From assembly GCA_022575985.1 (NCBI GenBank), contig JAKSXM010000147.1, positions 18,448,001 through 18,512,000 on the forward strand: DNA of 64,000 nucleotides, written 5' to 3'. A model generated the notes under the pieces. It was not told where the DNA came from. It searched no databases and saw only the letters and a list, made by a program, of their open reading frames with translations. This document shows, piece by piece, positions 48,641 to 60,099 of this stretch. The stretch is from Anagrus nilaparvatae. Taxonomy: Eukaryota > Arthropoda > Insecta > Hymenoptera > Mymaridae. The number at the start of each line of letters is the position of its first letter. Position 1 is the stretch's first letter. The translations under genes were made by a program, and so were the position numbers.

Positions 48641-50545
48641 GCTTTAATTATATTTATTGTGTTTATTAATGTTCTGCCGTTTAAAATGGTGTAATAGCTG
48701 ATTCGAACTCCAGAACATTGATCGTAAGAACAAACACAACACGAGTCATGCTTGGATACTTAATTAATACATGAAACTACAAATATAAAGCTGAGCTGAA
48801 ATATATTTTTGAATGCTTTAATTATAAACTAAAAACTTAGAGACACTCTACTTAAAGACAAAAACTCTTAATTTATTTATTTATTTTCTTTGAATAATGA
48901 CACAACCATCTCTTTTTTTTTATATGCCTAGGATGCATCTGTCAGTTATAGTTGAAAAAGACACATACAAAAATAAATAAATAAATGAAGAATTTTTTTC
49001 TTTTAAATTTGAGTTTTTAATTGTGCGGCTTTCAAACTTATAATTAAGTTTGGCTTTATATTTACATTCTCATGTATTACTTAAGTATCATGAAATCCAT
49101 TGCTGGAGCAGTGTTTTTTCTTGCGATGAATGTTCTGCAGTTTAAAAACTCATTAATTGCAGGAAACAATTAATCAATATCTAAGACTGACAAGAATCAT
49201 ATGTTGTAATATCTTATAGACAGACAAGAAACATTTGGTGTAATAGCTAATTCCTTTTGAACTCCAGAACATTGATTGTAAGAACAAACACATGGATTTC
49301 TTGATATTTAGGTAATACATGAGACTGCGAATATGACGAACTGAATTATATTTCTGAATCCCTTAGTTAAAATTTAAAAACTTATAAGAAAAAATTGTTT
49401 ATTTATATATTTATTTTATTTTTTTATGTATTGTTGTCTACTTTAATAGAAAGATTCATGCCAGACATATGAAAAAAAAAGAGATAGCTTTTTTATTATT
49501 TAAAAAAAAAAAATGAATGAATGCGAATAATATTTTTTATTCAAGTTTTACTTAACTATCAAGAAATCCATTACTGGAGTAGTCGCTTTGTTCTTACGAT
49601 CAATGTTCTGGTTTCAAAAGGAATCAGCTATTACACCATATGATTCTTGTCAATCTTAGATATTGATTACTTGTTTTCTGCAATTAATGAGTTCTTAAAC
49701 TGCAGAACATTCATCGTAAGAATGAACACTGTTCCAGCAATGGATTTCTTGAAACTTAAGTAATACATGAGAATGTTAATATAAAGCCGAACTATATTAT
49801 ATGCTTGAAAGCCTGAATTAAAAACTCTAACCTAAAAGAAAAAATTTTTCATTTATTTTTTTATTTTATTTATGTGCTTTTTTCTGCTATAACTGACAGA
49901 TGCATGCTGGACACATATAAAAAAAAGAGATGGTTATTTAGCTATTATACACCAAATGTTTTTTGTCTGTCTAAGATACTTATTACTTGTTTTGCTGCAA
50001 TTAATGAGTTTTTAAACTGCAGAACATTCATTGTAAGAACAAACACAACACGAGTCATGGATTTTTTGATACACATGAGACTGTAAATGTAAAGCCGAAC
50101 TGAATTATATTTTTGAAACCCTTAGTTAAAAGCTAAAAACTTAAAAGAAAAAAATTGTTCATTTAATTATTTACTTTTTTTATTTATTGCTGACTGATTT
50201 GCATGCTAGACATATACCTAAAAAAAAAGAGATAGTTATTTCATCATTTAAAAAATAAAAATATTACTTAACTATCAAGAAATCCATTACTGGAGTAGTC
50301 TTTGTTCTTACGATCAATGTTCAAAAGGAATTAGCTATTATACGATATGAGTCTTGTTAACCTTATAGATATTGATTACTTGTTTTCTGCAATTAATGAG
50401 TTTTTAAACTTTTTAAACATTCATCATAAGAATAAACCATTATCAATGGAATAAACACTGCTCCAGCAATGGATTTTCATGATACTTAGGTTATATTTTT
50501 GAATCCTTTATAGTTGAATTTCTTTTTTCTAATTACTCTATATTT
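48640..50545. repeat. Cluster of diverged repeats around an AACATTGATCGTAAGAAC core
   Basis: The core recurs in both orientations: direct near 48711, 49265, 49702, 50020 and 50415; inverted near 49120, 49590 and 50302. It is accompanied by ATCAAGAAATCCATTACTGG or its complement, and by ATATAAAGCCGAACTGAAT-type words. The alternating orientation suggests several nested or tandem inverted elements. The ORF 49874-50086 is a by-product. Confidence 0.6.
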
Positions 50546-51000
50546 TTTTATTATATTATAATTTTAATTAACAAATATACTCCAATTTATATATACTCCA
50601 ATAATACTCCAATATTTTTTTTATATTTTTTTATTTATACTCCAATTTATTATATTTATACTTTTATATATATTCCAATAACAATAACATGACAATACCA
50701 GTGCAGAAGAACACACTCATATATTTCTTTTGGAAAATTGGAAAATACTTTGTTACGTATTACGTATAAATATAAATAATGGACAAATGATATATTTTTT
50801 TTATCTAAACACATACTTTTATTTTATTTTTAATATTTTTATCAATACACGAGTAATATTATTTTTATTTTTATTATTTAAAATTTTTATTATTTATTTC
50901 TATTCACTTTTTCAATACTTATGTTTATTATTAAATACTAACTCAATAACTTATTTATACTAACTCAATAACCTAATATATTATTTTTATATTTATAGAC
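50546..51000. other. Low-complexity AT-rich stretch
   Basis: Contains repeated TACTCCAAT words (50578-50670) and long T-rich runs. No gene. Confidence 0.5.
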
Positions 51001-51078
51001 AAAAAAATCGAAATTCGACCAAAAATATCGAAATTCGATCAAAAAAATCGAAATTCGATAAAAAAATCAGAATTCGAC
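51001..51078. repeat. Short tandem repeat of ATCGAAATTCGA
   Basis: Four units of about 18-22 bp, AAAAAAATCGAAATTCGA with variable spacers. The composition resembles the CGAATTCGA repeat at 3208-3400. Confidence 0.75.
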
Positions 51079-51221
51079 ATCTTCGATATTCTTGCTTGGA
51101 AGATTTGTCAAAAATAGAGAGAGAAACCTCAATTTCCTGTATATTAGTGCTTCTAAGTTTAGTAACTTAACTTGGGTGCCGTAACACTCGGGTGCCGTAA
51201 TATAAAACTTCGAGGAATCAG

Positions 51222-51310
51222 GTCAAATAAAGTGTACAATTAAATTAATTTAAAAAAAAACTGTTTTTTTAATTTTATTTTTTTATTAAAAAATTAATAC
51301 AATTTTATGT
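51222..51310. repeat. Left flank of the gypsy insertion (copy of the 16.6-kb repeat)
   Basis: From ATATAAAACTTCGAGGAATC to AATACAATTTTATG this matches the minus strand of 16555-16660. Read across the retrotransposon it continues at 61046 (ATGTCTTTATGCGATTTTAA). The 4-bp ATGT at 51307-51310 and 61046-61049 is the target-site duplication. Confidence 0.85.
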
Positions 51311-52255
51311 TGTAATGCGGTGTTTCGCATTAAGTAGCAAAATACTTTTTTATTGATTATTTTATTTTTTCTATTTTGTTTTTTTGAAATCCCCCGCTAC
51401 GTACCGTCAATGTACGAGCAAGAACTCGTCATGAAAAATAAGTGAACGGTACGGGCGGAGAAGATTTGCGAGGGAAGATTATTCTTCTGCTAGAGAAAGC
51501 ATGAAAGTTCGTGCTTCAAAATAGCTTTCTTTTCAGTTATTAAATTTTGATTTCTAACTAAAATTTTCATTATATTTCATGAAATTTAGTTTCCAATATT
51601 ATATAAAATTGCAAAGTGATAAAAGTTTTTGAGTGCCAAGTTATATGAGAGTTTAAATCCAACTCCAAGAAAAGCAAGGTAGTCTCTAACCATAAAGGAG
51701 GAATCTTAAGAATTATATATTTTATAAATTAGATTTCTTTTCCATCGCTTCAATTTAAGGTAGAAAAAGGTATTGTGCACATAAAGTATAATTGAGCTCA
51801 ACGCGTTCTTTAAATTTTCATTTAAAATTCTGTAAAATTAGAATCACGTTATTTTTAAGTTTGTATGAGTGCATGTATGTGAGTACACACGGGAGTCGAC
51901 ACCGTGATATTCAATATTATATGTATATGCTATATATGTATATATACTCACGTATATATAGATATATATTCATATACATATAATCATCCTTTATTGTTAC
52001 ATATAAATAATTTTCTTTTTTGTTAATAAATTTATATTCTCACTTATATAAAAAAAGCTCTAAATTATTTAAAGTCCCTAATCCATTTGCATGTGGCCCT
52101 CATATATATGTGAGTCAATGTACACACACATATTCATATACAGGTAAATCCCCTCGCAATACAATTATTATTAAACCTTTATGTAACAACTTATTTATTA
52201 ATTAAATATTATTTTTATTAATTTACATTAAATTAATAATAAATAATTTGTTACA
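51311..52255 (+). repeat. 5' LTR of the gypsy element
   Basis: Starts TGTAATGCGGTGTTTCGCAT and ends AATAATTTGTTACA, with the TG...CA borders. It should contain the promoter and polyadenylation signals. Several TATA-like words are present, but none can be singled out. Confidence 0.93.
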
Positions 52256-53478
52256 AACGTGGCATCCCTTAAAGTTCGAATCACACGACCCTAAATTTCT
52301 CTTAAAAGAGTTAAAAATATATAAAATACATATATATATAATACATACACATATTATAGATACATGTTGTCAGTATTGTTCCGCGCCCGGTACACTGAGC
52401 AAAAAAAATAGTCGAATAAAAATTTCAAAATTTTTTTTCTTGGTACACTGAGCAAAACAAAAAGTTGCATCAATGATTTTTTTTAAAAATTTTTTAAGAG
52501 ATTTTCAAAATTTTTTTAAATATTTTCTAATTTTTTTATATAAAATTAGTGGCATCCTTTATTATATATGCACATGCATACGGATTTAGGTCTTTTTGTA
52601 AAAATTTTGTATCAAACTTAAGTCTTTTTTTGAAAAATTTATAATTAAATCTTTTTTTAATTAAACTAACAAGAGAAAAATTTACAATTGATAGGTTAAT
52701 ATATAATTAATCAATTAACAACTAAATAAAACACATTTAATTAAAAATATATCAATTTTAACTCATTTTAAAAAAGTTAGTCACAGAGGTGAAAAGCCCT
52801 ATATCGGTAAATTACGATTTTGTTTTTCTCAACACTGGTGAAAGACCATATAAATGTTGTTTGAGAAATAGCTTCTTTGCACACTAGTGTAGAACCTTAC
52901 AAAGTTAAAACATAAAATTAAAAAAAAACAAAATTTTTTTACACTAGTGAAAAACCATACAAATGTAAACCTTTTCTCTTGTTACAAAATTCATACTATA
53001 TAAATCTTTTTTTGATATTTTAATTGTGAATAAGCATATATTAGACCCATAATAGTATTATCTAAATAATAATACAATAAATAAAGAAATTGTTTAAACA
53101 ATTATAATAAATAATAATAAGAATTACTCAAAATTGTTTAAACTCTTTCAAAAGGTATGAGTGAGTATTTTTAATACAATAATTATTTATTGATAAACAT
53201 TTATAAAATATTATTTATTATTTTATTATATAATTTTTGTTAACATAAATTTTTTATTATTATTCTTTATTATTACCAATTGTATATTATAAAAAGGTAA
53301 TAAACTATTTTCGCGATTTTCTTTGATTTCTCGCCGAGTAAAAGTTTTATAATTAAAAATAATTGTAAATCTGTTCGTGACTGGCAAAATTCGTTCGTCC
53401 CAGCGTTTTACTACCGCGTTTCGAACTCTTATATTTTTTTTACATATAGCTAATAATAATTTTTAAAATTAATTAAAT
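52256..53478 (+). other. Untranslated leader of the gypsy element
   Basis: Begins AACG and then TGGCATCCC, a plausible primer-binding site at 52260 whose tRNA I cannot name. The leader is 1.2 kb and AT-rich. At 52782-52975 it carries zinc-finger-linker remnants, annotated separately. TTATTATTACC-type AT sequence precedes the gag start. Confidence 0.6.
52782..52975 (+). pseudogene. Decayed C2H2 zinc-finger linker remnants
   Basis: Four stretches at about 52782, 52832, 52880 and 52932 translate (in differing frames) to HRGEKPYI, NTGERPYKCC, HTSVEPYKV and TSEKPYKCKPF. These resemble the HTGEKPYxC linkers of C2H2 zinc-finger proteins. Spacing is about 50 bp instead of the usual 84, and stops intervene, so nothing is translated as a finger. 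They probably derive from a captured host gene fragment. Confidence 0.55.
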
Positions 53479-55641
53479 ATGGATACAAGTGGCCAAAATG
53501 GGTCAAATAATGACCTTCGTGAAAATGAAATAATTGGGAATAGAATGAGCCCTAAAACTATGGCTAATATCTCGGCGTGGATATTTATGCTGGATGACGA
53601 AAGGGTAGATACTATCCTAGGAAATTTAAATCTAATTAAGGATGGGTCCCTGTATATGAAAATGGAGCGTTTACGTTCAAACTTATTGGGACAATATAAC
53701 CCAGAAGATGTTGAGCAAACAGCTGAACAAGTAGATGAGTCTGAATGGGAAGCGCGCAGAATTTCAACCATAGAAAACTGCCTTCAAGAGACAGTACAAG
53801 CAATAGCTGATGATATGAATACAAGAAGGAACACAATCTTCGGTACTGCCCCAAAACATAGTACACCAACTGGTTCTGACGCGAATCTCATTCAGAACAA
53901 GATGACAAATCAAATTACTGATACACCGTTCAGTAAATTTGTTAGTCAAGAACGTAACGCCCCATATAATTTTTTAAATAGCCTAGGGACTCCATTAACC
54001 ACTACTACATCCACAACAACAACTACAACAACAATTACTTCATCAGCTAACAATACTATGCCACAAATGAGTACACCTCATCTACCATCCAGCACACATA
54101 TCCCGCAAAAATCTGTTCAATTTCAGAACACGTTTACATGTGATAGGCCTTTTACACCACACTTGCCAAATATTTACCCAAATATTAACCCCTATAATAT
54201 TAATTCGCACCCTGGCGATATAAACACATATAATTATATGGCAAATCAAGCGGCGATGGCTTGGGGAGGAGGTAACCCTGCTTACAGGACTCAAGAAGCT
54301 TGGCCAATGCAACAACCAAATCTACAGCCAAATATGCAGGCAGGTTGGACCACAGGTCCTCAAGATTATTCAAGAGCGGCTAGTTATGGAGCAGGGCCTA
54401 CTTACCCCAACTATAGCCATTTTCAATACCCAGGGTACGCACAATATCAATGGCCACAGGCCCACACTCTTTCGAACAATCAGTATAGTTTCAACACAAG
54501 TAGGACAAGGGACTTGGGTGAAATTGTTCGGAGGTGGGGGGTTACCTTTTGCGGTGATAAGACAGCAAGTGTGGAAGATTTTCTAGTAGACATAGAAAGA
54601 AGAGCCCGTTTAGCTCTCCTAACGCCAGAAGAATTATTATTAGCTATACCTGAAGCATTAAAAGGTGTAGCCAAAACATGGTATACAGCCTTAGCTTCGA
54701 CCAGCACAACATGGGGAGAATTTTGTGCTCTGGCAAGAAAACATTTTGGAGCAGGTTCAGATTTCCAGCAAAAATTGGAGTTCGAGATCCTGAGTCGTAC
54801 ACAAGGTGCCAAGGAGCCTGTAAAAGAATATATATGGAACATTTTAGCCATAGCACAGAAATTCTCGCCCCCAATGACTGAAAATAAAAAGATGGAGTAT
54901 CTGTATAGGAATTTTAGGCCCGATATAAAACAAAGGATGCGTACTAATAAATTTTTTAGCATGGAAGACTTGATTGAGCAAGCTACCGATGCAGAGACGC
55001 TCCTTCATGCTATGGAAATGTACAGGGAACCTCCAGCTCCAGATAAATCACTATTACCGGAGTACGCAAGCAAGTTGTCAAAAAACAAGAGCAAACTCAG
55101 TGTAGACGAAATTGAGCACATTGCTACACAAGTTTCGGCAATTATGCAAGAAAACATCTTGAGTATGCGAGAAATCAGGACTAGCAAAGATGCTCGTAGA
55201 AGCAGAAACTCATCTGATTCAGAAGGTTCAATTGCAAGCAACTCTAGCAGAAGAAAGAAAACTTATAAGAAGAAGAGTTTTCAAAATAAAGCAGTGACCT
55301 CTGAATCAGGTAGGACCAATTACGCTGGTAAGAGTGATGGTAATTCTGGCCAACAAACTCAAAATTTCAGCCAGAATACCAATGAACAATATAATGGTCA
55401 ATCTCGTGGAGGAGGCCAATACCGCGGTAATGCCCGGGGAAGAGGTGCTCCAAGAGGCCGAGGGGGTTTTAACACCCCACCTCCAAGCTGTTTGAATTGT
55501 AAAAAACAGGGCCATCTCAGGACTAATTGTCCAGAACCAATCACATTAAAATGTGACGATTGTGGTCGGGCAGGGGTAACCAAGCATCAGTGCCCAGACT
55601 GCAATAAACAAGCTCAAAACCAGCAACAACCAAAAAACTAA
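53479..55641 (+). CDS. gag: Gag polyprotein of the gypsy element
   Basis: A 720-residue ORF. Residues 1-170 are of unclear type, 170-340 are Pro/Asn/Thr-rich and low complexity, and 340-520 form a retrotransposon-gag capsid-like domain (KGVAKTWYTALASTSTTWGE, ALARKHFGAGSDF). A basic region runs at about 575-650 with GRGAPRGRGG. A CCHC zinc knuckle starts at residue 671 (CLNCKKQGHLRTNC), followed by a second Cys-rich motif (CDDCGRAGVTKHQCPDC). Gag forms the particle that packages element RNA. The ORF ends just after a slippery heptamer, so ribosomes can shift into pol. The start is the first ATG of the frame after the leader. Confidence 0.92.
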   Translation: MDTSGQNGSNNDLRENEIIGNRMSPKTMANISAWIFMLDDERVDTILGNLNLIKDGSLYMKMERLRSNLLGQYNPEDVEQTAEQVDESEWEARRISTIENCLQETVQAIADDMNTRRNTIFGTAPKHSTPTGSDANLIQNKMTNQITDTPFSKFVSQERNAPYNFLNSLGTPLTTTTSTTTTTTTITSSANNTMPQMSTPHLPSSTHIPQKSVQFQNTFTCDRPFTPHLPNIYPNINPYNINSHPGDINTYNYMANQAAMAWGGGNPAYRTQEAWPMQQPNLQPNMQAGWTTGPQDYSRAASYGAGPTYPNYSHFQYPGYAQYQWPQAHTLSNNQYSFNTSRTRDLGEIVRRWGVTFCGDKTASVEDFLVDIERRARLALLTPEELLLAIPEALKGVAKTWYTALASTSTTWGEFCALARKHFGAGSDFQQKLEFEILSRTQGAKEPVKEYIWNILAIAQKFSPPMTENKKMEYLYRNFRPDIKQRMRTNKFFSMEDLIEQATDAETLLHAMEMYREPPAPDKSLLPEYASKLSKNKSKLSVDEIEHIATQVSAIMQENILSMREIRTSKDARRSRNSSDSEGSIASNSSRRKKTYKKKSFQNKAVTSESGRTNYAGKSDGNSGQQTQNFSQNTNEQYNGQSRGGGQYRGNARGRGAPRGRGGFNTPPPSCLNCKKQGHLRTNCPEPITLKCDDCGRAGVTKHQCPDCNKQAQNQQQPKN
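55632..55638 (+). promoter_or_regulatory. Canonical -1 ribosomal frameshift heptamer A AAA AAC
   Basis: In the gag frame the codons read CCA AAA AAC TAA. AAAAAAC sits in the exact X XXY YYZ register directly before the gag stop. Slipping back one base enters the pol frame (AAA CTA AAT AAA GAG), which is open to 55772. This is the usual gag-pol switch in retroelements. The downstream structure was not folded. Confidence 0.8.
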
Positions 55642-55781
55642 ATAAAGAGGAAGTAGAGGTCCTTATTTCCTCAGAGAATACTAAACGGACCATGGATTCC
55701 AGTACACCCCAGAGTGAAGTTACCGATTGTGCGGAGACGTCCAATCAAAATTCTCGGAACTCCTCTAGGTGGTGAGTAAAA

Positions 55782-57131
55782 ATGGACATTCAGGGCCGAA
55801 AAATCAGTTGTCTTTTGGACAGTGGCTCAGGAAGAACTATCATGGGACCAGTGGCTTATGGAATAGCGGAAGAAAATAACATCCCACTGAAAGAATGTAT
55901 TGGGCAAGGCGTCCGAGTAGCTAATGGAAACTTTGCTCCAATATTTAATACAGCAGAATTTAATTTCACACTGGGCACCTGTACCAAGAAGGCTGATGTT
56001 TTGATAATGCCTACTCTCACCAATATGTGTATATTGGGAGGTGAGCTCATGAGAGAGTTTAAAATTGTTTTGCACTCTCATGAAAACTGCATTGAAGCAG
56101 AAGGGTTGTCAGGCAAAACACCCATTGATGTAGGCAGTATTGAAGTTCAGGGAGAGCAAGTAGGCCTATCATTGCCCTCCGATGAACAAATAGAGCAACT
56201 GAATGAGTTGCTAGATAAGTTGATCCCCATAGGATCAGATGAATTGGGTTGCACAAAAATTTGTGAGCACGTAATAGATGTGCAAGGCGCCACACCCATT
56301 CGTCAAAAATGTTATCCGGTCTCCAAAAGACTGGAAGCAGAAATGCACCGTCAAGTCGATGACTTGTTAAAAAAAGGTGTAATTGTGCCCTCAAATAGTG
56401 AGTGGGCCAGCCCAATAGTCTTAGTGCGCACAGACTTTGTTGATAAAAATACGGGCGAAACAAGGACAAAATATAGGATGTGTATTGATTATCGTCAGGT
56501 CAATAAGGTGTCAAAAGGGGATGCTTACCCCCTCCCCAACATGGAGCAGATGTTAAATAGGCTCCAGAAGGCACGGTACTTGAGTACTTTGGACCTTTCA
56601 ATGGCTTATCATCAGATTCCCATGGCCAAACATTGTCAACACATCACAGCATTTGTAGTTCCAGGTAAAGGTCTATTTGAATGGACCAGAATGCCGTTTG
56701 GTTTAAAAGGAGCAAGTTCTACCTTTCAAAGAGCTATTCAAAAACTCATTACTCCGGATATGGCTCCATTTGTAATGGTTTACATAGATGACGTCATCAT
56801 TGCCACTGAAACCTGGGAACTACACATATATTGGCTGGAAATAACTATTGTAAAAATCACAGAAGCCGGCTTTACAATAAATCGAGAAAAGAGTGTCTTT
56901 GGGAGAAGTGAAGTAAAATTTTTAGGATTTTTGGTTAATACAGAAGGAACGGGCTTAGATCCAGATAAAGTCAAGCCAATAGTTGAATTTCCTGTCCCAA
57001 AGAACCTCAAACAAGTAAGAAGATTTTTAGGAATGGCTTCTTGGTTTAGAAAATTCATTCCAAACTTCGCGAGTATCTCAGAACCATTGGTTAATCTTAC
57101 CCGCAACGTACCATTCGTTTGGGACTACTAA
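55782..57131 (+). pseudogene. pol: Pol, part 1: protease and reverse transcriptase
   Basis: An aspartic protease motif (LLDSGSGRT, Asp at residue 13 from the ATG) is followed by a reverse transcriptase: MCIDYRQVNKV, LSTLDLSMAYHQIP, EWTRMPFGLKGASSTFQ, and the catalytic YIDD at residues 334-337. The frame is interrupted by TGA at 55773-55775, between the frameshift site and the protease, and by TAA at 57129-57131 right after the RT (FVWDY). The ATG at 55782 is only the first Met after the TGA; translation in an active copy would enter from gag. Either stop might be suppressed, but two in one frame suggests decay. Confidence 0.9.
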
Positions 57132-59189
57132 TGCCAAGAGGCGTTTGAAACTTTAAAAGAGAAACTCACGTCGGTTCCAATACTCGGAAGGCCTGATTTC
57201 GAAGAACAATTCATAATTGAGACAGATGCATCTCTGACGGGAATGGCAGCGGTATTAATGCAGAAAATCAAAGGAGAAGATAGAGTAATTGCGTACGCCA
57301 GCAAAATACTGTCTGCCGCCCAAAGAAATTATTCTGTAACGGAAGTCGAGTGTCTAGCCATATTATTTGGAATTCGGAAATATAGATGTTATGTTGAAGG
57401 CGAACATTTTAAGGTTGTGACCGATCACCACTCCTTGAAATGGTTAATGAATCTCCGTAATCCAGCAGGACGCCTTGCACGTTGGACACTCGAAATTCAA
57501 CAATATGACTTCGAAGTTATACATCGTAAGGGTACAGAACATGTAGTACCTGATTGTTTATCCCGAGCATATGAAGACGACGAGGTTCAGGTCTCAGCGG
57601 TAGAGTTTTTGCAAGAAACCAATGACAAGTGGTACATCGAAAAGTTCAAGGATGTTTATGAAAAACCCAAAGAAAATAGAGACTGTAAAATTGTAGGCGG
57701 GCTGTTATATGACTACAGACCAGATCCTACGCTTGCAGCCATAAGAGATGATGACTATGCATGGAAATTAGTTATTCCTGCAGAGAAGAGGAAAGCTGTA
57801 CTAGAAGAATGTCATAATAGTGCCCAAGGTGGACATATGGGTCAGAAAAAGACATATCATAGAGTTACATCTCTGTATTATTGGCCAAAAGTACACAGAG
57901 ACGTAATTAAATATGTCAGGGGATGCTATATATGTCAACAAGTCAAACCAGTTCATAGAAAGCCAGCAGGATTAATGGGCAAGCGTAGTATACCAGAACC
58001 AGGGTCTATGGTCGCCAGTGATTGCATGGGACCTTATCCCAGATCAAAAAATGGGTATACTCACATTCTCATATTTGAGGATTTATTTACAAAATGGGCC
58101 GAAGTTATACCCATTAAAAATAAAAATGCAAAGACCATAGTACACTATTTTGAAAGGGCGGTTTTATTTCGACAGGGGACTCCAAGTTATCTAATTACTG
58201 ACAGGGGGAGTGAATACGTAAATCAAAAAATGATTAAGATTTGCGAAAAACATAAAATTGAACACACAAGGACTCCTCCTGCGCATGCGCAAGCGGATCC
58301 TGTCGAGAGAATCAACCAGACCCTTAAAACCATGATTAGAGCTTACATAACCCCTGATCACCGCACTTGGGATGTTGATTTAGCACAACGCGTTTGGACA
58401 TACAATACCAATATCCATGAAAGTACTGGTTACTCACCTTTCTTTTTGTGTAATGGAAGACACCCAACGCTCTCACCAACAGTAAGAAGAGACGCAGAAA
58501 GTGAAGCCATCCAAAAAAGATGTGAAGACATTGAAAATTTAAAAAGGGTAAGACAAATAGCGAGGGTGAACCAGAAAGATAGTACAGATAGACAAGCCAA
58601 GTATTACAATCAAAAAAGAAGACCACATGATTTTCAAGTAGGAGATGTGGTATTGGTCAAGAATATTGTATTGTCCAAAAAGTCAAGTAACATAGTAGGA
58701 GGTTTAGCTCCCAAGCGTCGCGGGGATTACGTTATTGTAAGACAATTAGGGGATAATATGTTCGAGGTCGCTGACTGCAACGGGGAAGTAGTAGGAGAAT
58801 TTCAATCTGGTCAACTAGAGCATTTGGTACCCGAATATACAGGTTTTGAGGGGGGAGAGTCGTCAACTTCACAGTTGCCAAGTAAAGAAGGAGTAGGAGT
58901 GACGACTAACTCTCCCGGAAAATATGTAAAAATAAATAAAAAGAAGAAAAAACAGGGACCAAAACGTAAAACTATCTTAGCCCCAGCAGCAGCTCCAAGA
59001 TTTCAAGAAGATGACATCAGCAACGATCAGTCAGTCGACTCTCAACATATTACCCCAACCGAAACGCGAACTAGGGGACGCCCTAAGGGTAGTAAAAACG
59101 CAAAGCGGGAAATACCGGGCGAAGCCAGTCACGTAACGGATAGTAGGTTGACCCGGGCTCAAGCGAAGACCCGTGGCATCAAAATATAA
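57132..59189 (+). pseudogene. pol: Pol, part 2: RNase H and integrase
   Basis: It continues in the same frame after the TAA. RNase H is recognised by ETDASLTGMAAVL (Asp codon 57225-57227), YSVTEVECLAI and VVTDHHSLKWL. The integrase has an HHCC zinc domain (HNSAQGGHMG and CYICQQVK). Its catalytic triad is Asp at 58020-58022 (VASDCMGPYP), Asp at 58200-58202 (ITDRGSEY) and Glu at 58305-58307 (DPVERINQTLK), the last two 35 residues apart. The C-terminus is basic and low complexity. Integrase joins the new cDNA into chromosomes. The domain is intact but cut off from gag-protease-RT by the upstream stop. Confidence 0.92.
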
Positions 59190-59289
59190 AATACCTCAAA
59201 AAGATGGAAATATAAATAAATACAGATTTTAATTATTTACAAAATTAATCTGTACAAAACAGAAATTAATAGATCGAAACATTTTTCAG

Positions 59290-59748
59290 ATGGCTGATCC
59301 AAGACTAGTCATAAGGGTCGAATCAAGTGCACCTACTGCATCCTATATAAGTTTTGGGCCTGCTGAGGAAAACCAAGTCTTATCGGACGTACGGACCGCG
59401 TTCGTCATCCCTATATTTGTTACAGTTTACCTAGAGGAACTTGAGCATATGAATGAAGGAGCAGTCATGCTAATGGCTAGATCTCAAGTAGATCTGCCCT
59501 TACCAAGAATAGGGAACGAACCGGCCCGACTAGAGGAATATGAAGAAGAAGAAAAGGCTTCCTCATCAGAAAATATTTCCACAAAAGGAGAAGATATAAC
59601 CTCAGCAGAATCATCAGTGGAGCAAATCACCCAAAATTTAGGAGAAGTAGGAATTCAAGAAGAAGCACTCGACCATCTAGAACGTGGAAATTTTAGAGAG
59701 ATGGAATATAGCTTCTTCCAAGCCCATGACTCTGCCTACCCCAATTAA
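59290..59748 (+). CDS. Third ORF of the gypsy element, first part
   Basis: A 152-codon ORF starting MADPRLVIRVESS. Its ATG directly follows a splice-acceptor-like TTTTTCAG at 59282-59289, so it may be made from a spliced RNA, as env is in some gypsy elements. Residues 80-130 are strongly acidic. There is no signal peptide or membrane segment, so it is not an obvious envelope. The reading frame ends inside the start of the next open frame, suggesting a single original ORF broken by a one-base change. Function unknown. Confidence 0.65.
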   Translation: MADPRLVIRVESSAPTASYISFGPAEENQVLSDVRTAFVIPIFVTVYLEELEHMNEGAVMLMARSQVDLPLPRIGNEPARLEEYEEEEKASSSENISTKGEDITSAESSVEQITQNLGEVGIQEEALDHLERGNFREMEYSFFQAHDSAYPN

Positions 59749-60079
59749 GATAGATGAATCTCGAAAATTATTGATGGAAGATCCGGTGTACGACAGCATC
59801 TGTCTTATTGATAAATACATGCTGGAAATACGAGGATTCAAAAATGAAGTCACCAACTACAGGGAGGCCAGAGCATGGGAGGAGGAGCTCAGGCGAACCA
59901 ATATAAAAGAATTGGGACGTAAAGCCCGAAGAACGCTCTTCAAGAAGCTAGATTCTGCAAAGGATAAAGTAGATCACTTATGGGAAAAATTAGATGAGAT
60001 GGTGCGAAAGTTCAGGCAAGAATTTCCACCATTTCTAGAAAAATATTACAAACTTCCCCCTCTTCCTACACATAAGTAA
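59681..60079 (+). CDS. Third ORF of the gypsy element, second part (shifted frame)
   Basis: An open frame of about 133 codons in the next frame, overlapping the first part by 68 bp. It lacks an ATG at its head (GTG at 59684). It is rich in charged residues with coiled-coil-like spacing (REARAWEEELRRTNIKELG, KKLDSAKDKVDHLWEKLDEM). It ends 20 bp before the 3' LTR. Probably the C-terminal half of the third ORF. No family recognised. Confidence 0.55.
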   Translation, partial: NVEILERWNIASSKPMTLPTPIKIDESRKLLMEDPVYDSICLIDKYMLEIRGFKNEVTNYREARAWEEELRRTNIKELGRKARRTLFKKLDSAKDKVDHLWEKLDEMVRKFRQEFPPFLEKYYKLPPLPTHK

Positions 60080-60088
60080 GCGAAGTTT

Positions 60089-60098
60089 AAAGGGAGGG
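60089..60098 (+). promoter_or_regulatory. Polypurine tract of the gypsy element
   Basis: AAAGGGAGGG lies immediately upstream of the 3' LTR start (TGTAATG at 60100). This is the expected position and composition of a plus-strand primer. Confidence 0.8.
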
Positions 60099-60099
60099 T

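Noticed and set aside
54480..54962. 160-codon minus-strand ORF inside gag
   Set aside because: Shadow of gag, with no domain of its own.
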